Source: Methylobacterium sp. GXS13
GTDB lineage: Bacteria > Pseudomonadota > Alphaproteobacteria > Rhizobiales > Beijerinckiaceae
DNA: 46,546 nt
NCBI RefSeq assembly: GCF_001455965.1
Contig: NZ_LKKO01000046.1
Location: 1 to 46,546, forward strand
Direction: 5' to 3'
Every line of letters begins with the position of its first letter. Within the stretch, counting starts at the first letter, position 1. The notes below the pieces were generated by a model. The model saw only the letters and a list, made by a program, of their open reading frames with translations, ran no database searches and was not told where the DNA came from. The translations under genes were made by a program, and so were the position numbers. Positions 43,611-46,546 of the stretch are shown in pieces.

Positions 43611-43638
43611 ATTATGTTCATGTTTTGTTCTGATGGAA
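43611..43638 (-). promoter_or_regulatory. SOS promoter of the 34-aa gene
   Basis: On the minus strand: TTCCAT (43638-43633), 16 bases, CATAAT (43616-43611). The spacer contains GAACAAAACATGAAC, which on the plus strand is GTTCATGTTTTGTTC (43616-43630), a perfect GTTC-N7-GTTC operator. The box overlaps the -10. The plus strand lacks matching promoter hexamers, so the glycosyltransferase at 43776 is the less likely target. Confidence 0.82.
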
Positions 43639-43775
43639 GAGGCCTAGAGGTGTGCGGTGCCTGCGGCTTTAAATCATAGTAAACAAATAGTGGCTTGATG
43701 CAGATCAGGCGGGCTGGCATGCCCCCGGTTTATAGGGCTTTCGTTATTTGACCGGCGGGGTCGAAGGAGCAGGCT

Positions 43776-45104
43776 ATTCCCGCGCAACATCTTGCCGGAC
43801 GGATTCAGGTCGCGCTCGTGGCCATCGGGACGCATGGCGACGTGCTGCCGTTCATCGCGTTGGGGCACAGGCTTCTGGCCCGCGGCCACGGCGTCACGCT
43901 GGCGGCACCGGCACCGTTCGAGGCGATGGCGCGCCGCGCCGGCCTCTTCTTCCAGCCCCTCGGCACGGCTGCCGATTACGAGGCCGTGATCGGCCAGCCC
44001 GAGCTCTGGCATCCGCGCTGGGGCTTCCGGCCGATGTTCGACTTCGCCATGGGGGTGGCCGAGACGACCTGCCTCTGGCTCGGGGCGACGCGGGCGCGCG
44101 GGGTCGAGCAGATCGTGGTCGCCTCGCCGCTGGCTTGGGGGGCGCGGCTTGCGCAGGAGCTCTACGACATCCCGTCCGCCACGCTGCACGTCATGCCGTT
44201 CCTGATCGAGAGCCGGTCCGATCCGCCCGGGCTGCCGGGGCTGCCGCTGCCGCGCATCCTGCCGGCGTCATGGCGCGCTTGGCTCAACCAGGGCGCCGAT
44301 AAGATGGCGGTCGGTCCGTTCACCCTGCCGCCCCTGAACGCGCTGCGTCAGCGCCTGGGTCTCGATCCGGTGATCCGGCTGCGGCACTGGTGGAACAGCC
44401 CGACCCGCATGCTGCTGATGTTCCCGGACTGGTACGCCGCGCCCCAGGCGGATTGGCCGGCCCAAGCAGTGCAGCTCGGCTTCCCGCTGGTCGACCGGTT
44501 CGGCGACGTACCGGCGATGGCGCCGGAGCTTGAAGCCTTCCTGGCCGCGGGCGACGCGCCGCTCGTGTTCACCTACGGCTCGGCGATGCGCCAGGGCGCC
44601 CCGTTCTTCGCGACCGCTTTGGCCATCTGCCGCCGGACGGGCCGACGTGCCGTGCTGCTCGCGCCCCAGGACGGCCAGATTCCGAAGCCGCTGCCCCCCG
44701 GGATCATTCAGCTGCCCTACGCGCCCTTGAGCGCGCTGCTGCCGCGCAGCGCGGCGCTGATCCATCACGGCGGTGTCGGCACGGTGGCGCAGGCCCTGGC
44801 GGCGGGCATCCCGCAGCTCGTCGTTCCGGTCGCGTTCGACCATTTCGACGAGGGGCGGCGCCTCAAGGACCGGACGCTGGGGGCTACCTTGAGCCGCCGC
44901 GCCTTCCGACCGGCCCGGGCTGCCCGGATCCTGGGCCGGCTGCTGAACGATCCGGCGGTGGCGCACGCCTGTGCCCAGGCCAAGGCGCGCATGGCCAAAA
45001 GTCCCGACCCGATCATCGCGGCCTGCGACCGCGTCGAGGAACTGGCGTTTCTGGCTGTCGAGCGCGGATCCGCTCCGAAAGCCACGAGGGCCAGCCGCCG
45101 TTGA
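43776..45104 (+). CDS. GT1/UGT-like glycosyltransferase
   Basis: About 428-442 residues, GT-B fold. The N-terminal strand VALVAIGTHGDVLPFIALG is typical of MGT/rhamnosyl and sterol glucosyltransferase relatives. The C-terminal donor motif includes ALIHHGGVGTVAQALAAGIPQLVVP. Substrate unknown; lipid or small-molecule acceptor likely. GTG at 43818 falls inside the first beta strand. An ATT at 43776, with AAGGAG 6 bases before it, gives a natural N-terminus, so I use it. A stop at 43749 blocks further extension. Confidence 0.85.
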   Translation: MPAQHLAGRIQVALVAIGTHGDVLPFIALGHRLLARGHGVTLAAPAPFEAMARRAGLFFQPLGTAADYEAVIGQPELWHPRWGFRPMFDFAMGVAETTCLWLGATRARGVEQIVVASPLAWGARLAQELYDIPSATLHVMPFLIESRSDPPGLPGLPLPRILPASWRAWLNQGADKMAVGPFTLPPLNALRQRLGLDPVIRLRHWWNSPTRMLLMFPDWYAAPQADWPAQAVQLGFPLVDRFGDVPAMAPELEAFLAAGDAPLVFTYGSAMRQGAPFFATALAICRRTGRRAVLLAPQDGQIPKPLPPGIIQLPYAPLSALLPRSAALIHHGGVGTVAQALAAGIPQLVVPVAFDHFDEGRRLKDRTLGATLSRRAFRPARAARILGRLLNDPAVAHACAQAKARMAKSPDPIIAACDRVEELAFLAVERGSAPKATRASRR

Positions 45105-45208
45105 GGGTTTGGTGGGCGTCCGGTGATGGCGCATCGGCCTGTCGATTTCGACGATGCCGAAGCGGTCCGGCCGCTGCGCCGCGTCACGGAAGGGTCCGTT
45201 TCAGCCGG

Positions 45209-45748
45209 TCAACGCAGGTGATGCAGAACGAAATCCGCTCGTTCGACAACACCGACCTTCGGCAGAAGGATCGTTTCGTAGCCGAGGTCGCCGTAGCACG
45301 CGAACAGGCGATCATACTCGGCGATCGCACCGTCCAGGTCATACGGGCGCTCCCTGTCGGCGACGTAGATGTCCGGCCAGGGCGGCGCCAGGAACACCTT
45401 GGAATGATAGCGTTCGTAAGGCTCCAGCGGGATTGACGCGCCGGTCGCATGCCGGAGGGCTACGACCGCATCGACGAGACTTCGGTCGAAGAAGACCCAG
45501 CCGGTCGAGGACGCCGTCTCCTCCCGGTCCCGGGAAGCCATCTCGATCGCCCGCCTGGCGAAGGCTGCGAGATCGACCCAGGGGAGCGCGGTTCCTGCGC
45601 CGCGTCGTTCGTCTTCGACGATCCGGCGTCCTGGCTCGGGGACGGTCGGAAATCCGCGGCGCGCGAGTTCGGCCAACAGGGTGGACTTGCCCCCGCCCGA
45701 GCATCCGGAGAGCACCACATGGTGTCGCCCTGCGAGATCGTTGCTCAT
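45209..45748 (-). CDS. AAA_28-type ATPase/kinase
   Basis: 179 residues. Walker A at the N-terminus (HHVVLSGCSGGGKSTLL), then PGRRIVEDERR and WVFFDRSLVDAVVAL, a DR pair typical of AAA_28 NadR/thymidylate-kinase-like P-loop proteins. The C-terminal LPKVGVVERADFVLHHL closes the fold. Substrate not known. ATG at 45748 directly precedes the fold; the longer frame adds a dubious 35 residues. Upstream of it is lolD. Confidence 0.8.
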   Translation of the reverse strand: MSNDLAGRHHVVLSGCSGGGKSTLLAELARRGFPTVPEPGRRIVEDERRGAGTALPWVDLAAFARRAIEMASRDREETASSTGWVFFDRSLVDAVVALRHATGASIPLEPYERYHSKVFLAPPWPDIYVADRERPYDLDGAIAEYDRLFACYGDLGYETILLPKVGVVERADFVLHHLR

Positions 45749-45865
45749 GGCGTCCGCTTTCGTGGATGCACAAACAGGGCCGGAGAGGCAGATGGCTTCT
45801 CGGCAGCTCAGCCTCGCCGACTGCTTCGGCGATACCGACCGTTCAAGCCGCAACGTGCGCCGCGC

Positions 45866-46546
45866 TCACTCCAGCGGCGTGATCAACCCATCCCGGATCG
45901 TCACCCGGCGGTCCATGCGGGCGGCGAGATCGAGGTTATGGGTGGCGACCAGCGCGGCGAGGCCCGAGGCCCGCACCAGCGACATCAGCACCGAGAAGAC
46001 GTGGCCGGCGGTGCCGGGATCGAGATTGCCGGTGGGCTCGTCGGCCAGCAGCAGCCGCGGACCGTTGGCCACCGCCCGGGCAATGGCGACGCGCTGCTGC
46101 TCGCCCCCCGACAGCTCGGCCGGGCGATGCGGCAGGCGGTCCTTGAGGCCGAGGAAGCTCAAGAGCTCGGTGGCCCGCGCCTTGGCCTCCGCCCGGCCGA
46201 GGCCGCGGATGAGCTGCGGCATCACCACGTTCTCGAGCGCCGAGAATTCCGGCAGCAGATGGTGGAACTGGTAGACGAAGCCCATCTCCTCGCGGCGCAG
46301 GCGGGGGCGCCCGACGTCCGGCATCGCGGCGGGGGGGCGCCCGCCGGTATAGACCTCCCCCCCCTCCGGCCGCCCCAGCAGACCCGCGGGGGGGCGGGGG
46401 GTCGCCTTGCCGGCGGCCGCGGGGGGCACCAGCGCCCCCCCGCCCCCCGGGCAGGACGGGGGGTCGGGCCCGGGGCGGGTGGCCCAGGGGCCCCCGGCCG
46501 GCGGGGTGGGGGGGCCCGCGCGGGGGGAGGAGCCGGGCCGGGCCCG
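45866..46546 (-). CDS. lolD: LolD, lipoprotein-release ABC ATPase (partial, 5' end corrupted)
   Basis: The ATPase of the LolCDE complex, which releases lipoproteins from the inner membrane. Good regions: Q-loop GFVYQFHHLLPEFSALEN, signature LSGGEQQRVAIARAV, Walker B LLLADEPTGNLD and H-loop ATHNLDL. Towards the 5' end the sequence decays: Walker A, expected as GxSGxGKST, reads PPAAAGKAT, and the first part is G/C-only noise to the window end. The gene runs off the edge. The corruption is probably technical. lolC would be expected next to it outside the window. Confidence 0.85.
   Translation of the reverse strand, partial: RARPGSSPRAGPPTPPAGGPWATRPGPDPPSCPGGGGALVPPAAAGKATPRPPAGLLGRPEGGEVYTGGRPPAAMPDVGRPRLRREEMGFVYQFHHLLPEFSALENVVMPQLIRGLGRAEAKARATELLSFLGLKDRLPHRPAELSGGEQQRVAIARAVANGPRLLLADEPTGNLDPGTAGHVFSVLMSLVRASGLAALVATHNLDLAARMDRRVTIRDGLITPLE

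Noticed and set aside
43616..43630. The LexA box as operator of the glycosyltransferase
   Set aside because: The plus strand lacks -35/-10 hexamers around the box and the gene starts about 145 bases away; the minus-strand promoter fits far better.
45126..45221. A 31-codon plus-strand frame after the glycosyltransferase
   Set aside because: No ribosome binding site, polar sequence without features, and it overlaps the convergent ATPase gene.
1..46546. tRNA or rRNA genes, CRISPR arrays, insertion sequences
   Set aside because: I looked for T-loop sequences, regularly spaced repeats and transposase motifs and saw none; a tRNAscan or ISfinder search would settle it.

Overview
This window looks like chromosome from an alphaproteobacterium of the order Hyphomicrobiales, most likely Methylobacterium or Methylorubrum. 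The GC content is very high with strong G/C bias at third codon positions. The LexA operators are of the alphaproteobacterial GTTC-N7-GTTC type. There is a homologue of the methylotrophy protein Fae (formaldehyde-activating enzyme), and the translesion cassette is imuA-imuB-dnaE2. No database search was possible; all family calls come from reading motifs.

Layout. 1-8.2 kb: end of a small secreted protein, a DjlA-like J-protein, a solitary Phd/VapC-type toxin-antitoxin pair, an N-acetylmuramoyl-L-alanine amidase, TerC, SugE/Gdx with an EmrB-type MFS pump, a PP_4765-type flavoprotein and a secreted collagen-like protein. 8.4-14.0 kb: SOS mutagenesis operon imuA-imuB-dnaE2 behind a LexA-controlled promoter. 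14.3-17 kb: AraC regulator, then a divergent ArsR/SDR pair. 17-20 kb: a gene-poor kilobase carrying an orphan SOS-type promoter, then a LOV-domain histidine kinase with its receiver protein. 20-24.6 kb: Fae-like protein, NRAMP-type transporter, small proteins, heme oxygenase and lexA. 24.6-31.5 kb: a broken comEC, gltX, gltA, alkA and two tiny overlapping membrane-protein genes. 31.5-39.5 kb: parC, recO, hypothetical proteins, ChaC, manganese catalase, and a deletion scar joining 5'-truncated lysR and ykuD genes. 39.7-46.5 kb: dnaE, an unlisted 34-residue membrane protein under a LexA-type promoter, a glycosyltransferase, an AAA ATPase, and a degraded lolD at the window edge.

The unifying theme is DNA damage. 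LexA, the ImuA/ImuB/DnaE2 mutasome, replicative DnaE, RecO, AlkA and ParC all lie here. Operators matching GTTC-N7-GTTC were found in front of imuA, lexA and a hidden 34-codon gene (43480-43584, minus strand) just upstream of dnaE. That small gene encodes one hydrophobic helix, has a strong ribosome binding site and a promoter with the LexA box between -35 and -10. By analogy with Caulobacter SidA it is my best candidate for an undescribed SOS-induced division inhibitor. A further SOS-like promoter at 17097-17125 has exactly the imuA geometry but no obvious gene.

Several genes are damaged. comEC has an in-frame stop and a homopolymer frameshift. lysR and ykuD have both lost their 5' ends at one junction. 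The last ~200 bases are almost pure G/C and corrupt the LolD Walker A motif, which suggests a low-quality contig end.
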